From NCBI GenBank assembly GCA_965153455.1, contig OZ234502.1, positions 1,095,267 to 1,159,266 on the forward strand: a stretch of 64,000 nt of DNA. The letters run 5' to 3'. Origin of the DNA: Sphagnum compactum. Lineage: Eukaryota; Bryophyta; Sphagnopsida; Sphagnales. Below the pieces are notes generated by a model. That model saw nothing but the letters and a program-made list of their open reading frames with translations. It was not told the DNA's origin and searched no databases. Made by a program: the position numbers and the translations under genes. Each line of letters starts with the position of its first letter. Position 1 is the first letter of the stretch. Positions 1-11,270 of this stretch are shown here, piece after piece.

Positions 1-49
1 CCTTTGTGACTTAAGCTACCAAGCCCCGACTGGGAGTTTGGATATGCAG

Positions 50-1406
50 ATGGTCTCTGAGCGCCAGCGCAGTGAGTCAAGCTCCACACCTGGGGGAAAT
101 GCTGCAGCTGCTGATATGTACATGCCCCCCCCTTCATATGAGGATGTCAAGTCGAATGGTGGATCACAAAATGCCTCTGAAGCTGCTCCTGTTTCTAAAG
201 CTGCACAGAAGGCTCTGTACTTCCTTGCTGAGGTAGCCTCCTCAACTTCTCAAGTGTGTGTGTATTCATGTTCTGTTGAAGATGCATTGTGTTTCATGGA
301 TATGCTGTTAGGGGTATGGGAGTTCTAGTGAGTTTGCTGTATTCTCAAGTTGTGCAATACACTGAATAACTGTGTAAAATTCTTTGTACACAGTGAAGCT
401 TCAGATCCTTGTTTTAGCATTTTCTGTCCCCAAGGGTCAATAGAGCTTTCATAGAACCCATCTCCTGATGTATTGTTTCTGAGGAAACAAACACTGCCTT
501 TCCACTGCATGAATTTGAGGTTTTGGCCAGCAGGACAGGCTGTTGAGAGAGGGGGGGGGTTCTGTGTTTTTTATCACATGAGGCTGATGAAATGGCCTGC
601 TCAGTTAGATTTGTAGCATGTTATATTTCTGCTTGCCCAGAATTTTGCTGTTATCTGTAGCTTGTTATGTGTGAAAACCCTTGATGCTTAGGCTCTTTAG
701 GGACTTGAAATTTGAGGGTGACGTGGTTGACCAGAAGTCTTCCATAAAACAGCTAAAATATTACTCATTTTAGGATTGTGAAAGCAAATATTGTGTTGAC
801 AACCAGAAGGGAGCTTTTCTAGTTATCATTGCAGGAATCAGCTTTCAAAAGTCCAGGGTCCTTTAGCTATTCCCACTTGACAGTTTATCTGCCTCTTTTA
901 GCTTACAATCATTGTTGCTATCCCAAATTGATGTCTGGGCAGTGCAGACTATTGCAAATTGTCATGAAGTTCCTGATTCCAAACCTGGATTTTTATTGGG
1001 CAATGTGGCATTGGTCGAGGCAGGTGATGCATGACTTTGAAGCTGAGGATCAAGGGGAGCTGAGCTTATCTGTTGGGGATTATGTGGTTGTTCGCCAGGT
1101 CTGCCCTTTATTAATTTGGTTGCTTCTCTGACCTGATATTTCAGGGAAGGGTAATTGTTGTGTTATGCTGTATATCTTTTGGTGGCTCATTGGAGGATGT
1201 AATGTTTCCTGGTAGTTGACATGCAAGTGCTAATTTGCCAAGCTTACCAATGGGGTTGATGGTGGGCATCTGGTTGGCAGGTCTCTCCAACAGGCTGGTC
1301 AGAAGGAGAGTGCAAAGGGAAGGCATGTTGGTTTCCATCCTTGTACGTTGAGCGGAGGCAACGCATTCATGCCAGAAAGGTAGCTGATGCTAGCCCAGGG
1401 GTTTAA
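50..1406 (+). CDS. SH3 domain-containing protein, SH3P1/2/3-like, last three exons
   Basis: These are the 3' exons of a plant SH3P-type adaptor, a family that binds membranes through an N-terminal BAR-like region and links clathrin trafficking and autophagy through a C-terminal SH3 domain. Exons read 50-232, 1024-1098 and 1281-1406, all in phase 0, each bounded by AG and GT, giving 127 residues and a TAA stop. The first exon starts MVSERQRSE, matching the end of the helical region, then a Pro-rich linker (MPPPPSYEDV-like). The SH3 domain begins YFLAEV and is split across all three exons: VMHDFEAEDQGELSLSVGD, then GWSEGECKGK and the WFP motif, then YVERRQRIHA. The BAR-like part lies upstream of the window. 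No stops or shifts occur in these exons, so the gene is probably functional. Splice sites are my reading; the family call rests on the motif order. Confidence 0.88.
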
Positions 1407-3080
1407 TCTCAGTGCTTTTCCAACTTATTGGGTCTTGATCAGTGGAGAAACTATCACTCTGAGGCTTATTCAAGTTAAGTATTGTTGATTACATTAAGGT
1501 AGGAACCCATGTTCAATACAAAACATTCTTCCATCTTTGCAAAACTTAAGGTGAGTGTGCTCACTGAGATTTTATTAGCTCAATGGAAACCATTTTCCAT
1601 GTCCATTTTGTGTGTGATTAGTGAGCCATGGTAACCCTAACCCTAGAACATTGTTAATTAAAACCTAAAATGCTAACCTCAATTCATAATGTTAAACTAG
1701 GGTCCATTATTCCTTTTCAATAAAAAATATTTTACAAATTATTTAACATCGCCATGTGGCAAGTTTCTATTCTTCGATCTTTAAAAGATGTGGCAAATTT
1801 CACTGTGGCCAAGAAATGTGGCTGATGTTACTATACCTATGTGAATTCCTAATTTTATCATTAAAAAAAATAAAATTAAATAAAATTAAATAAGAATCTC
1901 TATTTCAAGTTAATGGGACCCTCACTTTAAATTGGTTAAATTGAATAATGGAATGATTAGATAAAATTGAAATATTTGAGGGAGCATTAATCCAATTTAT
2001 TTGAATAAAAATTAGAAGGGAAAGAAAATATCCTTCCTATGTACAAAGATTGAATTTGGGACTTTATTTGTGAAATTAGATTTACAAGTTGCAATGGCGA
2101 TCGAAATATTTAAATTATACTACCATACCTCACTAGAAGATCGCATGAATTTAATTGATTCAGGGTCTTTTTTTTTGGTCGAACCATATGCTTTAAAAAA
2201 AGAATAATTTAAACATATTTTATATTTTACTATATATATATATATATAATGGGAGTATGGCTAAGAATGTAATAACAATTATTTTAGAATGTCTTGATTG
2301 TGCTTGAGATGGTGGGGGGGAAAAAAAGGAAAACAAATTAATTGTAGGTACTTAACTAGGAAAAAAAATTCATGATATGTATATTTCATTGGAATTGGAG
2401 GGTTTCATTGGAATTGGAGGGTTTTCCGACTTCAAAATGGAGTACAATGACTCAAGGGACTAATTTGTAACTCATGTGTAACATAGGTTTTTTGCATAAT
2501 GGACATAGGCCTCTTATGCTTTATGTGACTCTCCTTAAAAAATTTAAAATAAAAAAAAATTAAAGAAAAAGTTCCAAAGCTTCTTCAAAAAGTTAGATGA
2601 AATACAAGATGCTTTATTTTTCTGCTTAATTTAAATAAACTTTTACTTCATTCTTCTTCTTTTTTGGGGGTTTCAAATCAACAACCGAAAGCCAATTTCC
2701 ATATGGGAAAAATGGTAAAAAGGTGGGTCCAAAAAAAAAAAGAAAAACAAAGACACACATTCACATTACCTACAGTTTTTTAATCTCTTTATTTAGGCAG
2801 TTCGAACAGGCTGAGGGGTGGTAGGTACATAATTTGAGTATCTAAAACCAAATCTTTATTTAATAATATGATTCATAATTTTATTTTTCTTTATTGGATT
2901 TGTGACATTCTAATTGAAAATAAACAAATAAAAGTCCAAAAAAGTTAAGATATAATACTGAAATAATTAATGAAAAGATTTTTTTTGGGTATACTTAATT
3001 GAATTTGTCCTTTTATTTTTAGGGGGGGAAATTAATTTAGTTTACCTGTTTGAATGTATGGATGGATAGATAGATGGAAG
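1407..3080. other. AT-rich intergenic stretch
   Basis: No gene is visible. It holds the likely 3' UTR of the SH3 gene, a short AACCCTAACCCTAG telomere-like run near 1633, a (TA)n microsatellite at about 2231-2249, and a perfect 21-bp direct repeat (TTTCATTGGAATTGGAGGGT) near 2382-2423. Confidence 0.6.
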
Positions 3081-3237
3081 GATGCATAAATGGGAGGTAG
3101 GTACCTACTACGGAGTCTCTCCGGCGGACTTGGGGAAAACAAGCTCGGGCTACCTGAAGAAAAACCAGGTGAGCGAGGAAGAAAAAGGAAAAGCCGGGGT
3201 GCACACTGGCAGCGCCACCTAATGCAGCCACTTGACG

Positions 3238-3256
3238 CGCACACACACACACAAGC
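3238..3256. repeat. (CA)n microsatellite
   Basis: A short run of CA dinucleotides sits inside a locally GC-richer patch (3090-3340) that precedes the small membrane-protein gene and may be its 5' leader or promoter. Confidence 0.7.
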
Positions 3257-3493
3257 AAAGCGGCCGCGAGAAAGAAGAAGAGCTTCACAGATTTCAGTGG
3301 TGAGTTTTTGCGGACTTCCCTGGCGGGGAGGGGGGGGGGGAGTCAAGAATTTTGTTGCCAACTTTGTGAAGTTTAGTATTTTTGGATTCCAGGGGGAGGT
3401 TTTGCTCAATCACAAACCCTCGTTTGCTTCTGTTGGAGTATCCAACAGCTTGTGCTGGTTGATTTTTTTTTTCTGAATTTCATGACACAGTTA

Positions 3494-3509
3494 TAGGGTT
3501 TAGGGTTTA
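3494..3509 (+). promoter_or_regulatory. Double telo-box-like motif upstream of the membrane-protein frame
   Basis: TAGGGTTTAGGGTTTA lies about 60 bp before the open frame. In plants the telo box (AAACCCTAA, either strand) is a known promoter or 5'-leader element bound by TRB/Myb-type proteins. The sequence match is direct; a regulatory role here is inference, since this window has many stray copies of the same motif. Confidence 0.35.
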
Positions 3510-3552
3510 TCCCTTTGATATATATTTTTGATGCCCACTATGTGCAGTACTA

Positions 3553-3849
3553 GTGGAGTTTTCGTGTTTTGTTTTAATTCCCACTGGTGTTTTGGTGTTT
3601 TGTCTTAATTTGTCGTTGCGGAAGCAGATTATTCAAACAACCTATGTTGAACTTGTGCAGAATATTCGAAGGGAAAGAATGGGTCCATGGCAAGTAATAT
3701 ATGGTGTCCTCTCGTTGCTGCTCACCGCATGTGGAGTGGTCATCGCATATTGCAACCTTCGTCTTAACATAGAAAACACAAGAAGAGAACGAATTCCAAC
3801 CGAAGAAGCTGGTAAACCAACTGGCAACTTCGCACCTTCATGTCCTTAA
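3553..3849 (+). CDS. Small single-pass membrane protein, unknown family
   Basis: I do not recognise the family. The open frame runs from about 3553 to a TAA at 3847-3849. The first ATG in frame is at 3679 (MGPWQVIYG), giving 56 residues; the more upstream in-frame part (VELVQNIRRER) is also conserved in a second copy, so the true start may be in an upstream exon. Visible parts: a basic or charged juxtamembrane stretch, one hydrophobic segment (VIYGVLSLLLTACGVVIAY), then a basic linker (LNIENTRRER) and a C-terminus with EAGKPT and a final Cys-Pro. A diverged copy at 10849-11118 keeps the hydrophobic span, the basic linker, ETGKPT and the terminal CP-stop, which argues that this frame was coding. 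Downstream lie exon-like duplicated segments (4077-4879) that could be further exons of an alternative transcript. Confidence 0.45.
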   Translation: MEFSCFVLIPTGVLVFCLNLSLRKQIIQTTYVELVQNIRRERMGPWQVIYGVLSLLLTACGVVIAYCNLRLNIENTRRERIPTEEAGKPTGNFAPSCP

Positions 3850-4076
3850 CCCACAACTTTGCAATATGAGATAATGATTTCGTTTTCTAATGACTTATGG
3901 CTTTATGATTTCGTCTTATGGTTGAAGTTTGAAAAACACCTCTCAAAGTGATGGTCATCGAGTCACGGACAAGGTCACACTGGGCGGCTAATTAAAAGTC
4001 ACCATGTGACTGCAAGTCACATCTTACTTGTTACCTGTGATTACTTCTCACATTAATACTCCGTTTTTTGACAAAA

Positions 4077-4879
4077 CAATTGGGAAAATCTTGTCCTTCT
4101 AGTGTATTTTCCATATAAAAAGGATCTGAATGCGCTTTGCCTGGTCAACATGCAGATGCTGCCCCTCAAACGAATGGGAGACATGAGCAGCATATCTGCT
4201 TTCGCCACATTCGCAATTTGCGTGCAGGACAGGGAACAGACTTCCCCGGAGTTGAAAATCAGGCACTCAGATTAGGTAAGACTTAACTTTGGGGTTGAAC
4301 TCATCTCATGATTCTCTCATTGTTGGATTGCCTATCCAGCAATTGTCTGACTCTGATCTGTTTTTTAAAACTGGAAGCGGCAATTATCCAAAAAACTCAA
4401 ACATCCACCCAACATTAGTTTGAACTAGGCAATGTGAAACAACTGAATGGACTTGAAGGAAAAGTATTGGGTGGCCAACAATTGGGAAAATCTTGTCCTT
4501 CTAGTGTATTTTCCATATAAAAAGGATCTTAATGCGCTTTGCCTGGCCAATATGCAGTTGCTGCCTTGCAAACGAACGGAAAACATCAGTCCTTTGTCAA
4601 CGCTCCCCCCTCGGATTATTTAGGTGCAAGATCGCTGAACACACTCCCCCCAGTCGACAATCATACACTCAAATTTGGTAAGACTTAACTTTGGGGTTGA
4701 ACTCATATCATGTTTCTCTCATTGTTGGGTTGCCTATCCAGCAATTGTCTGACTCTGATCTGTTTTTTAAAACTGGAAGCGGCAGTTATCCAAAAAAATC
4801 AAATATCCACCCAACATTAGTTGAACTAGGCAATGTGAAACAACTGAATGGACTTAAAGGAAAAGTATTGGGTGGCCAA
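4077..4879 (+). repeat. 402-bp tandem duplication carrying exon-like segments
   Basis: Two adjacent units (4077-4478 and 4479-4879) start with CAATTGGGAAAATCTTGTCC and end with AAAAGTATTGGGTGGCCAA. Each unit holds an acceptor-like ATGCAG, about 115 bp of open frame (beginning AAPQTNG / AALQTNG), a donor G|GTAAGACTTAAC, then a pyrimidine-poor intron-like part and CATTAG before a segment encoding LNGLxGKVLGG. The two exon-like parts have diverged far more than the intron-like parts, while both stay open, which is unusual. The LNGLKGKVLG string resembles the short LNGKxGxV loop found in many plant proteins but is too short to assign. No function is proposed. Confidence 0.65.
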
Positions 4880-7061
4880 ACCTGCGGACCATGCTGTTGA
4901 TGCTATGCATGCAATTGCCCTCCCTGGTGAAAGATGTGGCTTACATACATAGTGTTTTTGAGTGGGCTGATCATGTCTTGAGATGCAATTTTACGTAGTT
5001 ATTTAATCAAATCAAGGGATGGAATTGATGATGATTGATAAATTGTTGTTTCATCTAATATGCATTCAAGTGCACTTTGCAATTTTGATAATCATATGAG
5101 ATTTGCTCCATGCATAACATTGCATCCAGAGGAATTCTATGAATCACAGGTTTATTATGTTGGGTCTTAGAAGTAGTGGGATTGTTAAGGATAAAAAAAT
5201 CTTTCCAGACTAGCTAGTCCTATGGGCCTTCTAGTAACTAAATAGTTATTAGTGATAAACACATCTATTGTCTTCTAACTTGGGCTTCGTGTTACTACTC
5301 ACTACCAGTGACAGTCTACCATTCTATTTTTATAGTGTGTTTGAATGTAAGTATTAGGGGAATGGAAATATAGTTTTATTGTTTATGTTATGCAAATGTG
5401 ATTGCATTTGTGTCACATTGTAAATAGATTTTTTTGGGTTGGTTCCAAATGTCTTATTTGTTGCATATGTTATAGTGAAAAGTCCACAAGATGAACTATC
5501 CGGTTGTTGCATAACATTTGCATATAAGTATAGTAATTGTTTTACGTTTATGATGTTAGTCAAGAATTGAATGATGTCATTTGATAATTTTGTTTGTTGT
5601 TGGTCTATTTGAATCATAAATTGCGCAATGTACGTCTAGTGTGGATGAGTGTATTTAGAGGAAGACCCAATGATTATTGTTTATGAAAATATGTTGAAAC
5701 CAGTTGGTTAGTTATCTATGTGTAGTTCCTATGATTACATATGCGTGTTGTTGGTATCTTAATGATTGTAATTTTTTAACATACAATATTTGCATTGCAA
5801 CTGTTAAATGTGAGTCGTTCAATCATCCATTTGGATTGAGAAGAATGTTTTCATCATTTTAATTAATTGGAATTCTTCATGCTAGTATTCAATGGTATTG
5901 TTGTCAATATTTTTATAATTCGAATCATTGATCATAATTAAATATTTGTTTTTTTCTTTGTAGAATTTTAGTGGATTATTATTTTGTATGTTTTCATTGC
6001 AAATGCAACAATGGCCAAATTCAAAGTTGGTGTCTTTTTATGAAATTGTTGATTTGTTTTAAAAAAGACATGTTATCATGTATGTTGATTTGTGGTGGAA
6101 AAACATATGATATATTTTGCAATTATTAGAATAAATCTTTCGTCTTTTGGGATTAATTAATTTTGTATTTTTTCATATTCATCTTTTAACTTTTTTTGAA
6201 TTGTTTTTGCTCTACTCTCCCCTTTGGGCATTCTTTTTATCTTTTGTTTTTTTATATGTTTTTCTTTATTTGAGTTTTTTTCGATTGTAGTTTGAATTGT
6301 CATTATGAATAATTAGTTGAAATTGTACCTATAATGAAATTCAAAATTGATGAAGTTATTGTATTGATTTATGATGTTTGCATTATTGTATATGATTTCG
6401 TTGTTTTATAATAATTCACACCTTTGTTGAATGTACATGTGCAATTGTGAACATCTACACATACATTCAGGATATCTGGAAAGAACTCTTTTCCAGTTTA
6501 AGTAGTAACAAGGTTTGAATTGGCCTATGTGATGTACCAAAATGGAACTAAAGGAAAAGTTTTGGGTGCCAATGTGCAGATCATGCTGATAGTATGGATG
6601 CAGCCCCCCTCCGTGGTGAGTCGTGGAATTCAGTTGTGAGTTCTAGATTTGCGTAAAAATTTGAGAATTGTGCCACACATAATTTTGCTCAGCATAAAGC
6701 TTCATAAGCGGCCTAAGGTTGAGCCATAGAATTATGGCGCCTATGGTTATGAAGTGTTTGTTGCTTTCGATAGGCTTCATGTGAATTGGATATCTTTTCT
6801 CTTTTGTCTTTGGCTTCAACCTTCAATTGATGCTGGTCACAGAATTTCTCATTTACAATGAATTGGCTGAAAAATCCACAGGTGGTAATATGGAAACTGT
6901 ACCATCCAATCTGGGGAAGCCCAACTAAGACTTGGAAGATGGACCATCTGACCTGGAAAAGGGCCAACTTACTTCAGCTGGGAGGTGCGCTTGCTTGTAT
7001 TCCATCCTCGAATTATAATTAGTTTGAAAGAGCAATGTCTCTTGAGTGCTAGCCAACATCA
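4880..7061. other. AT-rich stretch, no recognised gene; third weak copy of the duplicated exon
   Basis: Mostly AT-rich with T-rich plus strand. Around 6541-6615 a segment AAATGGAACTAAAGGAAAAG followed by a GCAGATCATGCTGATAGTATGG-like part resembles the end of the 4479-4879 unit and its flank, so the duplication probably once had a third member or the locus extended here. A minus-strand frame at 6713-6967 is unrecognised. Confidence 0.4.
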
Positions 7062-7350
7062 CGTCTGAGTCTTCCCATTGCTTCCGGAAAGGCAACAGAA
7101 ACTCAGGACGCAGATTGTGTATAATGGTTTGCCCAAGTTTTTTGGGAAGATTATTATATGCTTATCTACACCCACTGTTGGGAGCTGATGAACTCAGTGG
7201 GTAGTCATGGCAGCTCGTCACTGCCGTTCGTGATGAAGGTGATGGTCTGTCACTTTGTGAGCGACTCTCATGAGGTTATGACTGCACTCATTGTCGTGTT
7301 ACCTTTAATTGTTGTTGTGGAGATTTCTCTGCAACTTCATCGATCTTAGT
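7062..7350 (+). mobile_element. Relic of the Penelope-like element 3' tail
   Basis: This block matches the sequence just downstream of the RT gene at 32590-32930: GAGTCTTCCCATTGCTTCCGG, then CAGAAACTCAG, then a hairpin made by CCCACTG (7171-7177) and CAGTGGG (7195-7201) that encloses CTGATGA (7185-7191), a second hairpin GGCAG/CTGCC (7209-7225) and a terminal hairpin around GGAGATTTCTCT (7314-7335). No RT sequence lies upstream, so it is a 5'-truncated copy, as expected for target-primed retroelements. Orientation is plus. Confidence 0.7.
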
Positions 7351-10300
7351 TTGAAAGAGAAATACAAGCAGCAGAAACTTCTCTCATCAGCTGCAGAGAT
7401 TACATCATATGGCCCTATTTCAATCCTCCTGAAAGCCCTGTTATAGGTTGGCTCATAGCTTGGATGTAGTTGAGGATAGAAAATGCGGAAGGCACCATTG
7501 GCTCATTATGAGTGAAGTACATAATTTGGAGTTGCGTTCCTATAGGTTTCCTTTTAAAACGCTCATTCTTACAGGTTGGCTCTTTGTCAGTGAAGTAAAT
7601 AATTTGGAGCTGCCCTGTGTTGTGTCCTCAATGCTCCAACATCTTAAATACACATCAACAAGGTGACTGCCCATGAAGACATCAACTAGGCAATCAATTT
7701 CAATAATCCGTTCATGAAGAACCTTCCATCCTCAGGTGCTGCTACACTGGCACACACACCAGCAACCAACAAACAGTGACTGAATCTGGCTCCAACCCCT
7801 TCCCCCTTGTATTTATTGAGAAAGCTTGAATGCCTTCTGCCCTTGCCCTATTTTCATGTGTTGCAAAATGATGGCAGTGCAAGAAAACATATTGAGTGCA
7901 TGCATCTTGTTCATCACGCTCCAAGCTTTCTCCATGGTCAATTAGGCATTTACACCCAATGACATTGGACTCAACCACCATTCTGAATGATCTGATTATG
8001 AAGACGCCTGATCTCATTAAAAGCTGCTACACTAGCACAAACATTCTGCATTCTGATCAAAGTTACAGCATGTAGCTCTGCCCTGGTCACCTTCCAGAGG
8101 CATTTTTCAGAACAGTTCCCCTGCCTTCTGCCCTTCCCCACATTTCACATGTTCCAGAATCATGGCATTCCAAGCAACCCCACTGTGCATGGGCACCTTA
8201 CTCAAAACTCTCCAACTGCTTCAGTCAACAATGCCCCTATTTTTCACATGAGTTTTTGCAATAGATGCTGCAGGATCTCATTATGAGACTTGGAGAAACT
8301 GTTGTCAGTGTTGACATCTATCATAGATCTCCAATGACTGGGGATTTGCCCAATGAGAATCACCCTGATAAAATCAACAGAAGAAGTCTTTCCTGACTAC
8401 AATCTGCTGTAAAAATCCTCTGTATTCTGCTGTCTCCTGCACTTCAACCTATACATACCTACTCTGCTCAACAGTACACCAGTTTTCTCTTCTTGCAGAC
8501 TCATACTAAGATCCCCACATCATACACACAAAATTATGCAGCACCCATTGTACAATCTTCATGATAAGTGATTTTAAACTTCAGAGGTCACAACATCCAC
8601 AATAAATGCAAGGCCACTGACACTGATGCTGAATACATCAAATCTGAGACTGCATCCTGCTCCATGATCCTTCAAAGACCACCTAGGTCTTTCTCTCTAA
8701 AGGAATAATAGGTACTTAAAGCTCTCCCAGGTGTATGATGTTCTATCACCTTGTATGTGAGTATTGCTGGAAGGCAAAGAATGTGAAATAGCTTAAATTT
8801 CAACCTACAAAGAATAGAATTGCTGACACAGGTTTGTCAAAGATTCATTCTTTGTGCTGTGACAACAGGGAGTTGCATCAACAATTCCTTGAAAGACAGG
8901 AAGTTGTTGACAAATATTGCACTCTGCTTCATCCCCAAGCTGTGTGGACTCAGCTGGTCATACAATAGCTTACACCAGTTACAAAGCAAGCTAAGATATG
9001 AAAAGCCCTTCAACGGCCTTCAAAAACCAGATAAAACTTTTGCGCACTTCAACAGCCTTCCAAACCACAAAGGTAATAGAAACGAGGATTCCTTAGCTCA
9101 TTTTACCACCATCAGGACAGAAGCCTTGAACAATGCTCTCAAATTCCATTTCCAGTGACCTTGTTATTCTTTTCATTAGAATTGAACTCAAAGCTTCAAG
9201 ATAAATGAGGAAGACTTATACAAAGAACCAACCAACAAAAAAATATCGAATTGTGATAGGAAAGAATGAAAACATGCGGCTGAAATGCCTCATTGTAGAG
9301 GAGGGCACATGACTTGAATACAAAGAATTCTTCATGGCACCATGTTTGGGGAAGCCGTACTGCCAGAACTGTGTATTTTGATGTAAGAGAAGCTCACCAG
9401 CCTTGCGTTCATGATGCTTGGTTAGGATGTATCAGCAGTCATAGCAACAGAGATGCAAAGAAAGAAACCCAATCTGACAGCAATCATGCCAACAGCTGCT
9501 GTTATTACCTGTGGCACGTGTGTTGAACTGTGCAATGGAACCTGCACCCAGCTGCCACTCCCAATCCGATTGTAAGCAACGCACTCCAAACACCTACAAC
9601 ATACCACTTCAGCACATGTGTGATACAAGCTGTGGTGTCATACTTCAGGACTAGATTTGACCCATGCCACCGAAACCTAGTCTGCTCACACCTTACGACT
9701 GAATAATCCCTATTTATCCTGCAAGTAAAAACAGCCATATGAGCATTTTCTGCCGCTCGGTCACTCTCCCTCTACCAGCCGGGTGGGGTCTATTGCAATA
9801 AGGCTACAGAATGCATATCCTGAGAGTGGAATTATGCAGCAAAAAATGGCCACTAAGGTTGTGTACACATCCCCAACAATTTCGCTCAACAACTGCTCTT
9901 TCTCTTAAGCTCTTGTTGGAAAACGAAGTGATGATGTCAGAAACAAAAGATTCTCACCTCAAGTGGTTTCCAATTGTAGTATGATCTTTGTGCATTGAAA
10001 AAACACAATACCAACACATGGCTAACACCATGTTAGAAAACAGTTGAGTTGACGAAGACCTTGCTGGCCATAGCAAACTTGGCTATATTGTGGATTTTTC
10101 CACCGGAAAATTATGGGAAAGCCAACAAGAAAATTTCAAAGCAAACACAAGAAAATAATGATGAGAACCACTACTTTTCCGGAACCCATGGCGTGAAGAA
10201 GAACCGTGATGGAGCATTTTCTCTCTTCTGCGCAGCATCGGGAGGGCGATGTGGAAGACGTTTCGCGCAACATCTGGACGACTATGTCAACAGTCGTGGA

Positions 10301-10848
10301 ATTCACAAGACGATTGGTGCGGAAAACACAGCTTAGAAGACAATTAATTAGTGCGGAAAACATACTTTAGAAGGCAATTAGTGTGTGAAGTATATCTTTT
10401 ATCACTTGGTAACAAAAGATAAGATAACAGTTGTAATGAATTTCACGACACAGCCTCTGGAGATTACGTACCGTGGAATTGGCCTCGTGGCCTTTCTAAA
10501 CCGTTAAACTGATTTTTCAGAGGCCTATTCTGCCATTCTGTGGCGGTTGTCGTCTCTGCTGTCGCGTGTCCTTCTTGGAAACCCGCCATTCGTTCCGCTG
10601 CTCACAACGAACGCTACGCAGTCACAAGTCACAACCTGCCGCCCGGATTCCGTTTTGCACTCTTCTTTACCTCCGCCTTTAGTTATCCGGGTGCTGCGTA
10701 GAGTTGTCCTTGCATTGATAGTTCTCGAGTGGAATTTCAAAGGAACTGTTGTACCTGCCCGTGTTGTGATCAATTATTCAGTCGTCATCTACTTTGTCGC
10801 CAGGTTCGATCTCGCTTTCTATATGCATGAGAACTGATTCAGCTGGCA
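7351..10848. other. Unassigned region with several short open frames
   Basis: Less AT-rich than the flanks, especially 7.7-10.8 kb, and may contain exons of an unidentified transcript. A plus-strand frame of 112 residues at 8820-9158 and a hydrophobic minus-strand frame at 9422-9628 (VITAAVGMIAVRLGFFLC) are the longest; neither shows a motif I can name. The GC-richer part 10440-10840 precedes the second copy of the small membrane-protein block and corresponds to its upstream region. Confidence 0.35.
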
Positions 10849-11118
10849 TCACGGTGTTTTGTCTTAATTCTTACTGACCGGAACTAAGCAGATTATTCAG
10901 ATTTTGCAGCACCGAACCTGTAGTTGAACTTGTGCAGGATACTCGAAAAAAAGAATGGCTCAAGCAAGTAATTCCAAGTGTTATTTGATGTCGGGGAGTT
11001 GGCGATCGGCCTAGTTGGACTGTTCATCGCAGGATGGAGCCTTCATCTCAACAGAGTAAGAGCAAGAACAGAAAGAACTGCAACCGTAGAAACTGGGAAA
11101 CCAACTCCATGTCCTTAG
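10849..11118 (+). pseudogene. Diverged second copy of the small membrane-protein gene
   Basis: Homologous to 3583-3849: it shares GTGTTTTGTCTTAATT, AGCAGATTATTCA, GTTGAACTTGTGCAG and the 3' end ATGTCCTTA. The similarity continues past the stop to about 11270 (CTCAAAGTGATGGTCAT). One frame reads LFDVGELAIGLVGLFIAGW, LHLNRVRARTER and ETGKPTPCP then TAG at 11116-11118, keeping the membrane span, basic linker and C-terminus of the first copy. A one-base shift plus a TAA near the conserved CAAGTAAT separates this part from its own upstream frame, so it is either broken or spliced differently. I call it a pseudogene with moderate doubt. Confidence 0.5.
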
Positions 11119-11270
11119 TCCGCAGTTCTGCAATCTGAGATTATCATTTTGTCTTGTGATGACTTGTTTATTATCTTTTTGTGCTACATGGTTCTACTTT
11201 CGGAAATGCCGGATCTCAAAGTGATGGTCATTGAGTCACAGGGAACACGGACCAGGCCGAATTGGGCGAC

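Noticed and set aside
3090-3476. 128-residue plus-strand frame before the membrane-protein gene
   Set aside because: Driven by a GC-rich, G-run and CA-repeat patch; no domain and not conserved in the second copy.
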